In this document: in pieces, positions 18,093 through 26,548 of the stretch | Layout of the letters: every line of letters starts with the position of its first letter | Numbering within the stretch: position 1 is the first letter of the stretch | From: Treponema sp. UBA4267 | GTDB lineage: Bacteria > Spirochaetota > Spirochaetia > Treponematales > Treponemataceae | Length of the DNA: 42,007 nucleotides | NCBI GenBank assembly: GCA_002395155.1 | Contig: DGWD01000004.1 | Span: forward strand, 63,456 to 105,462 | Reading direction: 5' to 3' | The notes under the pieces: generated by a model | Databases searched by the model: none | What the model was told of the DNA's origin: nothing | What the model saw: the letters and a program-made list of their open reading frames with translations, nothing else | Program-made: the position numbers and the translations under genes

Positions 18093-20165
18093 ATGAATTA
18101 CATTCAAAGAATACCTTACCTTAAGCTTGCAGTACTATTTACAATTTCACTCACTCTATTCACAACTTCCTGCAAAAACGAAACAGAAGATGCAAAAATC
18201 GATTTAACAAAAAACTGGACTTATACAACAAAAAAAAATGCACTTCCAGATGATTTCCAATCTTTTGATGATAAACTTTTAGCAAATCTTGAAAACTTAG
18301 TTCCAGACCAGTACGGTTACATCTGGCTGAAAAAAACTTTTACGATTCCAGACAAACTAAAAGATCAGAACCTTGGAGCCTACCTTGGACGAATCAGTCT
18401 GGCAGATGAAACCTACATAAACGGAGCTTACATTGGTGGTAAAGGCCATTTTCCAGATCACGAATTCAGTGCCTGGAATACAGCCCGTTTCTACACCATC
18501 CCAAAGAAAATTCTCAGAGATGGTGAAAATGAAATCTTTATAAAAATCTGGGTAAATGGTGAAGGTTCAATTGTTTCAAATCCATTTATAAGCACAGTAA
18601 AAACTGCAGAAAAAGCTGCCGCAAAAGAAGATTTCTGGAACAGTAAAATCAACCTCATTTTCTCTTTTGCCATGCTCATAATTGCCGCCTACCACCTGAT
18701 GCTTTATTTCAAGAACAAAGAAGTAAAAGACAATCTGGTTTTCGCCCTTCTGAACATTTTTTCAGCCCTTTACCTGTGTGTTTTCTTTTACGACAATCTC
18801 CCACTGGATTTTGGTGAAAAAGTATCTTTCCTGATTTTCCAGAAAATCTTTTCAAATTCCATGCCATTCTTCCTTGTCTACATGATTACAAGTTTCATAT
18901 CAAGCTTTGTCCACGCAAAAGAATATAAAGCCATAAAAATTATAAGAAGGATTCTTTTGATTGCTCCTGTTGTAATCATTCTTTTTGCTCCAAATTACAG
19001 AAGTCTCCGCTCAATGAAGTGGACATTTATGATGATTATTCCTCAAATGATTTACATTTTATTCATCATAATAAAGGCCTTTATACGAAAAGAAAAAGAT
19101 GCAGCTATCCTGCTTTTAGGATTTTCACCACTCTTTGCTACATTCTTAATTGATATCATTGTGCACAACATATTAAAGAATTACAATTTTCCATACATTA
19201 TTTCGATTGGCTGGCAGATTGTAATTATCAGTCTTCTCTTTATTCTTGCAAACAGATTTGTAAATTCTAAAAAACAGGTTGAATACTTAAACAAAAATCT
19301 TGAAAACAAGGTTGAAGAAAGAACAAAAGCACTCTCAGAATCTAATGCCAAACTTTCAGAAACAAACAGCAAACTTGAATCAACAAACAATCAGCTTACA
19401 GAAGCAAAAAGAAAGGCTGATAGAGACATGAAACTTGCCATGAATGTTCAGAACGCCTTTTTTAATCCATCTTTACCTCATTTTAAGAATTGGGATTTAG
19501 TTTACACTTTTAAACCGGCTGCAGGCGTTTCCGGAGATCTTTACGACTTTTTCCACGATTCAAAAGATTTACAGGGCTTAGGATTATTTGATGTTTCTGG
19601 CCACGGAATTGCATCAGGACTTGTAACTATGCTTGCAAAAACTGTAATTGATAAAAAATTCCGCGAAGGCAACAATCAGTCTCTTTCAAAAGTCATGTCT
19701 GAAATAGACAAGCAGATAAAAGAAGATAAGGGTGATATTGAAAACTACCTGACAGGAATTCTTTTAAGAATTAATGATAATAAAATCGAATTTATCAATG
19801 CAGGCCATCCAACAGCCTATATCAGAACTGCCAGAAACGGTAAATGTCATCCTATTGAAGTAAAAGATTACTCAAAAAGAAATTCAATAATTGGTGTAAA
19901 CACACTGGATAAAGATTTTACAACCCTTAAATTTTCAATGCAAAAAGGAGACTGTTTAATTTTATACACCGACTGTCTGAATGAATCTGTAAATAAAAAC
20001 GGAGAAGCTTTTGGCGAAGAAAGAATTATCCAGGCTTTTGAAAATTCAGGAATTGGTAGTGCAAAAAGTAAACTCGATTACATTCTTTCAAGATTTTACA
20101 AGTTTACAGAAGGAACTGAAATTAAAGATGATCTTACAGTCATAGTTTTACAGTACGTTCCTTAA
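18093..20165 (+). CDS. membrane lipoprotein-type SpoIIE/PP2C serine phosphatase
   Basis: A 690-residue signalling protein. It has an N-terminal lipobox-like TTSC (Cys27) after a hydrophobic signal. A roughly 130-residue extracytoplasmic domain follows (LADETYINGAYIGG, NEIFIKIWVNGEG), which resembles the jelly-roll sugar-binding domain of 7TMR-DISM sensors. About seven membrane helices span 185-400, then a coiled coil (about 405-445), then a SpoIIE/PP2C phosphatase domain (446-690). The metal-binding aspartates are in GVSGDLYD (D482), DVSGHG (D500) and DDLTVIVL (about D679), so the enzyme looks active. Such proteins usually dephosphorylate an anti-anti-sigma factor (STAS), but none is encoded nearby, so the target is unknown. 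Confidence 0.88.
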   Translation: MNYIQRIPYLKLAVLFTISLTLFTTSCKNETEDAKIDLTKNWTYTTKKNALPDDFQSFDDKLLANLENLVPDQYGYIWLKKTFTIPDKLKDQNLGAYLGRISLADETYINGAYIGGKGHFPDHEFSAWNTARFYTIPKKILRDGENEIFIKIWVNGEGSIVSNPFISTVKTAEKAAAKEDFWNSKINLIFSFAMLIIAAYHLMLYFKNKEVKDNLVFALLNIFSALYLCVFFYDNLPLDFGEKVSFLIFQKIFSNSMPFFLVYMITSFISSFVHAKEYKAIKIIRRILLIAPVVIILFAPNYRSLRSMKWTFMMIIPQMIYILFIIIKAFIRKEKDAAILLLGFSPLFATFLIDIIVHNILKNYNFPYIISIGWQIVIISLLFILANRFVNSKKQVEYLNKNLENKVEERTKALSESNAKLSETNSKLESTNNQLTEAKRKADRDMKLAMNVQNAFFNPSLPHFKNWDLVYTFKPAAGVSGDLYDFFHDSKDLQGLGLFDVSGHGIASGLVTMLAKTVIDKKFREGNNQSLSKVMSEIDKQIKEDKGDIENYLTGILLRINDNKIEFINAGHPTAYIRTARNGKCHPIEVKDYSKRNSIIGVNTLDKDFTTLKFSMQKGDCLILYTDCLNESVNKNGEAFGEERIIQAFENSGIGSAKSKLDYILSRFYKFTEGTEIKDDLTVIVLQYVP

Positions 20166-20201
20166 GCATTTTACAAAATATACGGAATTTTCTAAAAAAC
20201 T

Positions 20202-20230
20202 TTGCAAATACATGTTTTCGGACTTATAAT
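20202..20230 (+). promoter_or_regulatory. promoter of glgC
   Basis: TTGCAA (20202-20207), 17 bp, then a perfect TATAAT (20225-20230). The leader of about 52 nt ends in AAAGGAG at 20275-20281, with the ATG at 20289. Confidence 0.75.
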
Positions 20231-20288
20231 CATTTGTATAGCAAAATTTTTATTGCAAAAAAAATGTATCATCTAAAGGAGTTTTTCT

Positions 20289-21581
20289 ATGGCAAATACA
20301 GAACCAAGAGTCCTGGCTATCATCTTAGGCGGTGGTAAAGGAACCAGACTTTATCCTCTTACAAAGGAACGCTCAAAACCGGCCGTTTCTTTTGGTGGAA
20401 AATACAGAATCGTTGATATTCCAATTTCAAACTGTATCAACTCAGGTTATAAAAAGATTTATCTGTTAACTCAGTTCAATTCAGCTTCTTTACACTTACA
20501 CATCACAAATTCATACAACTTTGACCGTTTCTCAGGTGGTTTCGTAGAGATTCTTGCCGCAGAACAAACTTTGGAACATTCAGGATGGTATGAAGGAACA
20601 GCAGATGCAGTTCGTAAAAACTTCATCCACTTTAAGACACAGAAACCAACCCATTACATCATTCTTTCAGGTGACCAGCTTTATAAGATGGACCTCAGAG
20701 ACTTTATGAACAAACATATTGAATCAGGAGCTCAGATTACAATCGCAACAACTGCAGTAAATCGCCGCGATGCTTCAGGCTTTGGAATCATGAAGATTGA
20801 TGAAAAGAACAATGTAAAAGCATTTATGGAAAAACCAAAGCCAGATTTAAATATTGACGACTGGAAAATTCCTGCAGACGCAAGAGGCGATCTTCCACCA
20901 GAAAAAGAATTCCTTGCTTCAATGGGTATTTACATTTTTAATGCCGAAACATTGGAAGAAATGCTGGGCGGAGAAAACGAAAAATACACAGACTTTGGTA
21001 AAGAAATTCTCCCTCTCGCAATTGGCAAAAAGAAGATTAATTCTTACATCTTCAATGGTTATTGGGAAGATATCGGAACTATCCGCAGTTTCTATGAAGC
21101 TAACATTGCCCTTACAGAAGGCTATCCAGAATTCGATTTCTACGGCAACACAGCTCCAATTTACACTCACATGAGAAACTTACCTCCTTCAAAGATTAAT
21201 TCTGCAACTATCAACAGTTCTTTAACTTCAGAAGGATGTATCATCACAGGATGTAATTTAAATCATTCTGTAATTGGTGTACGTTCTATTATTGAAAACG
21301 GAACTGAACTTGACGGTGTAATTATGATGGGTGCCGACTATTATGATGATGAAGCCGAAAAAATTGAAAACCGCAAAAAAGGCATTCCATGCACCGGAAT
21401 TGGAGAAAACTGCAAGATTGCAAAAACAATTATCGATAAAAATGCAAAAATCGGTAACAACTGTAAAATCGGCGTAAGTGGAAAGAAATACGAAGATGGA
21501 GACCACGGTTCATTCTACAGTGCAGACGGAATCATTGTTATTCGCAAAAATGCAGTAATTCCTTCTGGAACAGAAATTTAG
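20289..21581 (+). CDS. glgC: glucose-1-phosphate adenylyltransferase
   Basis: Makes ADP-glucose, the committed step of bacterial glycogen synthesis. The nucleotide-binding signature GGGKGTRL is at residues 14-21, KPAV at 30-33, and KYRIVDIPISNC at about 38-49. The C-terminal third has repeated hexapeptides (GCNLNHSVIG, IGNNCKIG) typical of the left-handed beta-helix. Length (430) is normal. It has its own good promoter and AAAGGAG ribosome binding site. GlgA, its pathway partner, is at 98-1654. The J-domain gene follows after 15 bp. Confidence 0.95.
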   Translation: MANTEPRVLAIILGGGKGTRLYPLTKERSKPAVSFGGKYRIVDIPISNCINSGYKKIYLLTQFNSASLHLHITNSYNFDRFSGGFVEILAAEQTLEHSGWYEGTADAVRKNFIHFKTQKPTHYIILSGDQLYKMDLRDFMNKHIESGAQITIATTAVNRRDASGFGIMKIDEKNNVKAFMEKPKPDLNIDDWKIPADARGDLPPEKEFLASMGIYIFNAETLEEMLGGENEKYTDFGKEILPLAIGKKKINSYIFNGYWEDIGTIRSFYEANIALTEGYPEFDFYGNTAPIYTHMRNLPPSKINSATINSSLTSEGCIITGCNLNHSVIGVRSIIENGTELDGVIMMGADYYDDEAEKIENRKKGIPCTGIGENCKIAKTIIDKNAKIGNNCKIGVSGKKYEDGDHGSFYSADGIIVIRKNAVIPSGTEI

Positions 21582-21596
21582 TCTTAGGAATAATAA

Positions 21597-22142
21597 ATGC
21601 CTGACATGTATGATAAATTAGGAGATTTACTTAATGAAGCATTAGATTCAGGCTATATTCCACAAGAAAATAAAGAAAAAAAAGAAGACTGGAAACAAGA
21701 AGATTTAGATTCAAGAAAAACTAAATCTTTCGATTCCAGTCTTTTTTCTTTTAACTTTTTTGAAAATCAGGTTAAAAACGAAAAAAATAAAGTCGAAACA
21801 GACAATAATAACCAGGAAAATCAGAAAAAATCAGAAAAAATAAAAGTAAAAATCTTAAAAAAAGAGCAAATTTCTAATGCTCAGGTAATAAAAATGCATA
21901 ATTATACAAATTTTATGCAATTTCCACCCTATATTCAAAAAGCTCTAACCACACTAGATATAGCGTACCCTGTAAACAAAGAAATAATCAAACAGAAATA
22001 CAGGTTTTTACTAAAGAAGAACCATCCCGACACAAAAACTACTATACAAACCTCAGATAATGTCAACTTTTCTAGACGCTTATCAATAGATCAGATAAAA
22101 GAGGCTTATAAAATCCTTTGTACTTACTTTGAAATTGAATAA
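21597..22142 (+). CDS. J-domain (DnaJ-like) protein
   Basis: A 181-residue protein. Residues 20-100 are low-complexity, Lys/Glu/Asn/Gln-rich and likely disordered. The C-terminal 70 residues look like a J domain: a helix with KQKYRFLLKKNHPD holds the HPD motif (143-145), and a later helix reads IDQIKEAYKIL. J domains recruit Hsp70 (DnaK) to clients. Here the domain is C-terminal and there is no zinc-finger or substrate domain, so the client is unknown. ATG with AGGA nearby, 15 bp after glgC, so co-transcribed. Confidence 0.75.
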   Translation: MPDMYDKLGDLLNEALDSGYIPQENKEKKEDWKQEDLDSRKTKSFDSSLFSFNFFENQVKNEKNKVETDNNNQENQKKSEKIKVKILKKEQISNAQVIKMHNYTNFMQFPPYIQKALTTLDIAYPVNKEIIKQKYRFLLKKNHPDTKTTIQTSDNVNFSRRLSIDQIKEAYKILCTYFEIE

Positions 22143-22173
22143 AAGTATTATTTTGTATACATCTTAATACATT

Positions 22174-22189
22174 GTATAAAATTTTATAC
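22174..22189. repeat. 16-bp perfect palindrome in the glgC/NtrC convergent gap
   Basis: GTATAAAATTTTATAC is a perfect palindrome that touches the last base of the NtrC-type gene on minus. It is AT-only in its core and has no T tract, so it is a poor terminator. Chance or a protein site cannot be told apart. Confidence 0.5.
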
Positions 22190-23541
22190 TAAGCTTTATT
22201 TTCCCATTCTTCAATTTTTCTGTGTAGAGTCTTTCTTCCAATTCCTAAAATATCAGCTGTCTTAGATTTATTATTATTGTTAGCCGCAAGATTTTCTTGA
22301 ATGATAATTTTTTCAGCCTCTTCCATTGTAATACCTATTGGAATTGAAATAGTTTTTTCTTCACTCTGTGCTCTGATTGAAGAAGGTAAATCTTCCATTT
22401 TAATTTCATCCCCAGTGCACATTACAACTGCACTTTCAATACAGTTTTTTAGTTCTCGAATATTTCCAGGCCAATTGTATTTTATAAGAGCTGATTTTGA
22501 ACGATTGTCAAAGCCCTTTATATTTTTTTCATTTTCAATATTAAACTCTCTAAGGAAGGAATGCATAAGCAAAGGAATGTCATCCTTACGTTCCCTCAAA
22601 GAAGGCATTTCGATTCTTACTACATTCAGACGGTAATACAGATCTTCCCTAAAACGACCTGCCTTAACTTCATCTTCCAAATTTCTATTTGTAGCAGCAA
22701 CTACTCTTACATCAACCGAAATTGTTTTTTCGCCACCAACTCTTTCGAATTTTTTTTCCTGAAGAACCCTTAAAAGTTTTACCTGAGTTGCCTGATTAAT
22801 TTCTCCAATTTCATCAAGAAAAATAGTACCGCCATTGGCCAGTTCAAAACGCCCCTTATGCTGAGCTTCTGCACCTGTAAACGCACCTTTTTCAAAACCA
22901 AATAATTCACTCTCTAAAAGACTTTCAGATAAGGCTGCACAATGAACAATTACAAATGGAGCCGAAGCTCTTGAAGACTGTTTGTGAATTGCATTAGCTA
23001 CAAGTTCTTTACCAACCCCCGATTCACCTGTAATTAAGACATTAGCTTTTGTAGGAGCCGCTTTCTCTATCATTGTTCTAACTCTATTGAGTTCAGAACT
23101 TTTTCCAATCATTTCCAGAGAATTATTTTGGTTAAGAAGTTTTTCTTTTAACTCTTTATTTTGTTGGGCAAGTTCCTTTCCTCTAAGTGCATTTTTTACA
23201 ACAATATTCAGATGATCCAAATCTAAAGGTTTTGTCAAAAAATCAAATGCACCGGCTTTAATTGCTTCAGTTGCATCATCAATGCTTCCATGCCCTGTAA
23301 GAACGATGATAGGTATACCAGGATATTTTGTAGTTACCTGTCTTACAACTTCCTGACCAGACATTCCGTCCATTTTTAAATCAGTAATTACAAGATCTAT
23401 ACTTTCATTTTCAATAATTTCAAGACCTTCTTTTCCACTGCCGGCGGCTTTTACATTGTAGCCTTCTAGTTCAAAGTTATCAGCAAGTCCATTACGAATG
23501 TTTTCTTCATCATCAATTGTGAGTATTGTTAAATTTGACAT
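22189..23541 (-). CDS. NtrC-family sigma-54-dependent response regulator
   Basis: 450 residues in three parts. The receiver domain (about 1-120) has phosphoacceptor D54 and conserved K104. The AAA+ sigma-54 activation domain (about 145-380) has Walker A GESGVGKE (172-179), the sigma-54 contact loop GAFTGA (219-224) and Walker B GTIFLDEIGE. A Fis-type helix-turn-helix (about 415-450) ends the protein. All residues needed for phosphorylation and sigma-54 contact are present. It lies 70 bp after the kinase gene and has AGGAG before its ATG. The targets are unknown. No sigma-54 promoter was evident in the intergenic regions inspected. Confidence 0.95.
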   Translation of the reverse strand: MSNLTILTIDDEENIRNGLADNFELEGYNVKAAGSGKEGLEIIENESIDLVITDLKMDGMSGQEVVRQVTTKYPGIPIIVLTGHGSIDDATEAIKAGAFDFLTKPLDLDHLNIVVKNALRGKELAQQNKELKEKLLNQNNSLEMIGKSSELNRVRTMIEKAAPTKANVLITGESGVGKELVANAIHKQSSRASAPFVIVHCAALSESLLESELFGFEKGAFTGAEAQHKGRFELANGGTIFLDEIGEINQATQVKLLRVLQEKKFERVGGEKTISVDVRVVAATNRNLEDEVKAGRFREDLYYRLNVVRIEMPSLRERKDDIPLLMHSFLREFNIENEKNIKGFDNRSKSALIKYNWPGNIRELKNCIESAVVMCTGDEIKMEDLPSSIRAQSEEKTISIPIGITMEEAEKIIIQENLAANNNNKSKTADILGIGRKTLHRKIEEWENKA

Positions 23542-23561
23542 AAAATCTCCTGACCGTAAAA

Positions 23562-23619
23562 TAGCCTAGTTCTAGGATTAGTTATATTCTTAATGTCTGA
23601 TCAGTCCTACCTTAGGCTA
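23562..23619 (-). promoter_or_regulatory. structured intercistronic element between kinase and regulator
   Basis: On the minus strand TAGCCTA (23613-23619) pairs with TAGGCTA (23562-23568), and inside it TAGGA (23605-23609) pairs with TCCTA (23573-23577), with a 3x4 internal loop between the stems. The loop holds the palindrome CTGATCAG. The 5' arm overlaps the kinase stop codon. No T tract follows, so this is not a terminator. Confidence 0.6.
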
Positions 23620-24838
23620 AAAGCTTTGTATCCTTCTGAGGTATTGGGAAGGATAATGTGAAAGTTGTACCTACATTTTCTGTTGAATCAACAAGAATAT
23701 CTCCAGAAAACTCCTTAACAATTTTATAAACCATAGTCATACCAAGCCCTGTTCCGTTTGCCTTAGTTGTGTAATAAGGTTCAAATATTTTTGAAAGAGT
23801 TTCTTCCGACATCCCGCATCCATTATCAGAAATCTTTATTACAATTTTATTATCTTCAAGACTACTTTGTATAGAAAACATAGGTTCAACATTTTCATTA
23901 ATACATGAATTTTCCTTACACTCTGGGTATTTAGCCTTTATAGCCGCAAGAGAATTTTGTGAAAGATTGATAAAGACTTCCCTAAAAAGTTTTTCATCCA
24001 GCATGATTCTTTGCGATTTTCCAGAAGGATCAAAATTCATTTTTATACCAGATTTATTGAACTCAGGTTTAAGAAATACTACCAGATCAGAAAGAATCTT
24101 ATCAGGATCTTTTAATTCAAGTGTAGCTTTTACGGGCCTTACCGCAGTTAAAAAATCCATTACCAGCTTATTCAAATGTTCTATTTCTTCGTTTACTACA
24201 TCAATATGATCTTCTACAAACTTTTTACCAGGCAAAACATCCTGATTTTCCCTAGCCTTTTTTATAGCCTTTTGAATAAGCTGAATATGAATAGAAATTG
24301 CACCTAATGGATTTTTTATTTCATGGGCCATTCCTGCCGCAAGATTCGTAAGATTTGCCAGATTTTCCATTCTATGCATCAAGACTTCCTGATTTTTCTT
24401 TTCAGTTATATCACGAATAATGATGATGGAGCCGTTGAATTTATATTCATGCACCAGAGGCGAAATAGTTATTGAAACAAAACGAATGGATCCTCCGGAA
24501 GTAATTGTAGAAAATTCCTCCGAAGAATTAGTTATCTGCTTTTTGGCACAATTTTCCAGAAAAGAAGCAATATCTTCATCATCAATATAGGTCCAAATAG
24601 GATATTCAGACTTTTTTGCATCTGCTAAACGCCCCTTAAAAGGCAATCTGCTTTCTGCAATTGTATTGTTTCTTTGCAAAATGAACTTGTTATCAAGAAT
24701 CAGAATACCAGAAGATAAAGAATCTATAATTGACTTATAACTTTTATTTTCATCAATTACATCATCAAAAAGTTCCAGAATTTGTTCTTTTGAAAGTTTA
24801 TCAACCTTTTGAGAAATTCTTTTTACGTAATTATTCAT
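23612..24838 (-). CDS. PAS-domain sensor histidine kinase (NtrB-type)
   Basis: 408 residues, no membrane segment. A PAS domain spans about 30-150 (SLSSGILILDNKFIL), then the dimerisation domain has the phospho-accepting H172 in AAGMAHEIKNPL. The ATPase domain has the N box NLSQNSLAAI, the G1 box DNGCGM and the G2 box GTGLGM. A cytoplasmic NtrB-like kinase fits the NtrC-type regulator downstream. Its start codon overlaps the holB stop by 4 bp (ATGA), so it is coupled to that gene. The signal it senses is unknown. Confidence 0.93.
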   Translation of the reverse strand: MNNYVKRISQKVDKLSKEQILELFDDVIDENKSYKSIIDSLSSGILILDNKFILQRNNTIAESRLPFKGRLADAKKSEYPIWTYIDDEDIASFLENCAKKQITNSSEEFSTITSGGSIRFVSITISPLVHEYKFNGSIIIIRDITEKKNQEVLMHRMENLANLTNLAAGMAHEIKNPLGAISIHIQLIQKAIKKARENQDVLPGKKFVEDHIDVVNEEIEHLNKLVMDFLTAVRPVKATLELKDPDKILSDLVVFLKPEFNKSGIKMNFDPSGKSQRIMLDEKLFREVFINLSQNSLAAIKAKYPECKENSCINENVEPMFSIQSSLEDNKIVIKISDNGCGMSEETLSKIFEPYYTTKANGTGLGMTMVYKIVKEFSGDILVDSTENVGTTFTLSFPIPQKDTKLLA

Positions 24839-26058
24839 TTTACCTGAAATACTCCTTCATTAAGGATATTTATGTGAGACATGTCCCTTAATAAAATTTC
24901 AAAAGCAGCCTGAGGTTTTTGATTATACAAAGTGATATTGTCCCAGCATTCTCTTAATAATGTCATGCATTTAGCACTTGCTTCCGAACCTTTCTGACTA
25001 TAAAGCAAGGGTCTTTGAAGTTCCGTTAAATTCATCAAAAATATTTTTAATACAATTCTTGGGTAAAAATCTTCACAATTTTTAACCATTTTGCTTAAAT
25101 CTGGGATTTTTCTATTACAAATTGCATTATAAAAATTCTTTGCTTCTTCTTTTATTGTTTGAGGAGAAACTGTTAGATATGATAAAAGGAAATCCTGGAT
25201 ATTACTTTGCAAGTTCTCTTTATGAAATACGCGACTTATAACTTCATTCTGTTGTTCAATATTTCTTGAAGCAAAAGTATAAGTTCTTACCCTCGACAAA
25301 ATTGTCTGCATAATTGCATTTCTATTAGAAGTTAAAAGTATAAATTCACAATCAGCAGGAGGCTCTTCCAGTATTTTCAAAAGGGCATTTCTAACCGAAG
25401 AAGCCATTCTATCTGCATTTTCAATTATTACAGTTTTTTTGCCCTCTTCCGATTTTATATGAGCCCAATTTTCCATATTTCTTATTTGATTTACAGGAAT
25501 TGAGTCATAAAGAAAGTCATTTTCAAGTTTTATACTTTGTTTTACAAGATCGTCACAAATAGTTTCCAGTTTATTAGCATCTGGCAAATCTCTTGGAAAA
25601 TCTAAAATTTCTAAATCTTCATTAATTAAATCAATTAAACTTCCAATTTTTGAAAAATCTTTTTCACCCTGCCAGATAATTGGATTAAATCTAAGAGTTA
25701 ATTTACGTATACTTCTTAAAAAAAGATAACGGGTAGCATCTAAAAAAGAATCATTATTTTTATAAGCATGTAAAAAAGTATCTTTTGCCGCTAAAATTTC
25801 TAAAGAGCAATCTCTTGGTCCCATAAGCATTAAATTAGAACAACTCAAAGCCTTATGTTGCAGACAGGAAGGACATTGGCAGGTCCATTTTCCCTGAGGA
25901 TGGATATGGCAAGAAAGAATTCTAGCAGTTTCAAGTGCCGCACTCAACTTTCCACAAGCTTCTGGTCCTGCGTATAAAATTGCACCTGGCAAATTATTAT
26001 TTTTAATATCTGAGATAATTGATTTTTTAATTTCCTGATGAACTAAATTTTCAAACAT
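24835..26058 (-). CDS. holB: DNA polymerase III delta' (HolB/DnaX-like clamp-loader) subunit
   Basis: 407 residues of the AAA+ clamp-loader class. A P-loop-like GPEACGKLSA (31-40) and the cysteines C50, C60, C62 and C65 of the usual zinc module (CQCPSCLQHK) are followed by VIIENADRM, LLKILEEPPA and TILSRVRTY. The last takes the place of the SRC/arginine-finger region, with SRV instead of SRC. This is the expected size and layout of a delta' subunit. The gene overlaps cvpA by 8 bp and the kinase gene by 4 bp. A regular DnaX would be larger. Confidence 0.8.
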   Translation of the reverse strand: MFENLVHQEIKKSIISDIKNNNLPGAILYAGPEACGKLSAALETARILSCHIHPQGKWTCQCPSCLQHKALSCSNLMLMGPRDCSLEILAAKDTFLHAYKNNDSFLDATRYLFLRSIRKLTLRFNPIIWQGEKDFSKIGSLIDLINEDLEILDFPRDLPDANKLETICDDLVKQSIKLENDFLYDSIPVNQIRNMENWAHIKSEEGKKTVIIENADRMASSVRNALLKILEEPPADCEFILLTSNRNAIMQTILSRVRTYTFASRNIEQQNEVISRVFHKENLQSNIQDFLLSYLTVSPQTIKEEAKNFYNAICNRKIPDLSKMVKNCEDFYPRIVLKIFLMNLTELQRPLLYSQKGSEASAKCMTLLRECWDNITLYNQKPQAAFEILLRDMSHINILNEGVFQVK

Positions 26059-26530
26059 TTGAAACTATTCCTTTTTGAGTATGAATTAAAATCTTTCCTA
26101 ACAAAGAATAGAAAAAACTTCCTTCAAAAAGCTTTTCCATAGGAAAAAATGGTTGTATAGATAATAGAAAAAGAATCAAACAAACAATTGCAAGACCTTC
26201 TAAAGCACCAAAAAAGAATCCCAGGGTTCGGTCCAAACTCTTTAATATGTTCCATTCAAAAATCTTAGAAATTACCATCTGTATTAATTTTATAATTAAA
26301 AAAACAACTACAAATATCAATATAAATGAAATAACATTTCTTAAAGCTATACTTTCTATTGAACTAAGGCACAAATTACCTATTTTGTCATAAAACATAT
26401 AGGCAAGCAAAATTCCCAATATTACAGCAACTTTGCCCATCACATTATTTACAAAACCTTTTGTTAATCCAATTAAGGCAAAAATGATGATGATGATGGC
26501 ACAAATCCAGTCAATAATCGTAAAAGTCAT
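26051..26530 (-). CDS. cvpA: CvpA-family membrane protein
   Basis: 159 residues with four membrane segments (about 5-25, 30-47, 62-85 and 103-125). The N-terminus MTFTIIDWICAIIIIIF with GLTKGFV and the later RTLGFFFGALEGL are typical of CvpA proteins. Family members affect colicin V production and envelope stress tolerance, and the biochemical role is not known. It lies 18 bp after murG and overlaps holB by 8 bp. Confidence 0.85.
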   Translation of the reverse strand: MTFTIIDWICAIIIIIFALIGLTKGFVNNVMGKVAVILGILLAYMFYDKIGNLCLSSIESIALRNVISFILIFVVVFLIIKLIQMVISKIFEWNILKSLDRTLGFFFGALEGLAIVCLILFLLSIQPFFPMEKLFEGSFFYSLLGKILIHTQKGIVSNV

Positions 26531-26548
26531 TTTTCTCCCCTATATTTT

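Noticed and set aside
22174..22189. Palindrome GTATAAAATTTTATAC as a regulatory operator
   Set aside because: It is between convergent genes and AT-only in the core, so chance is likely in this base composition.
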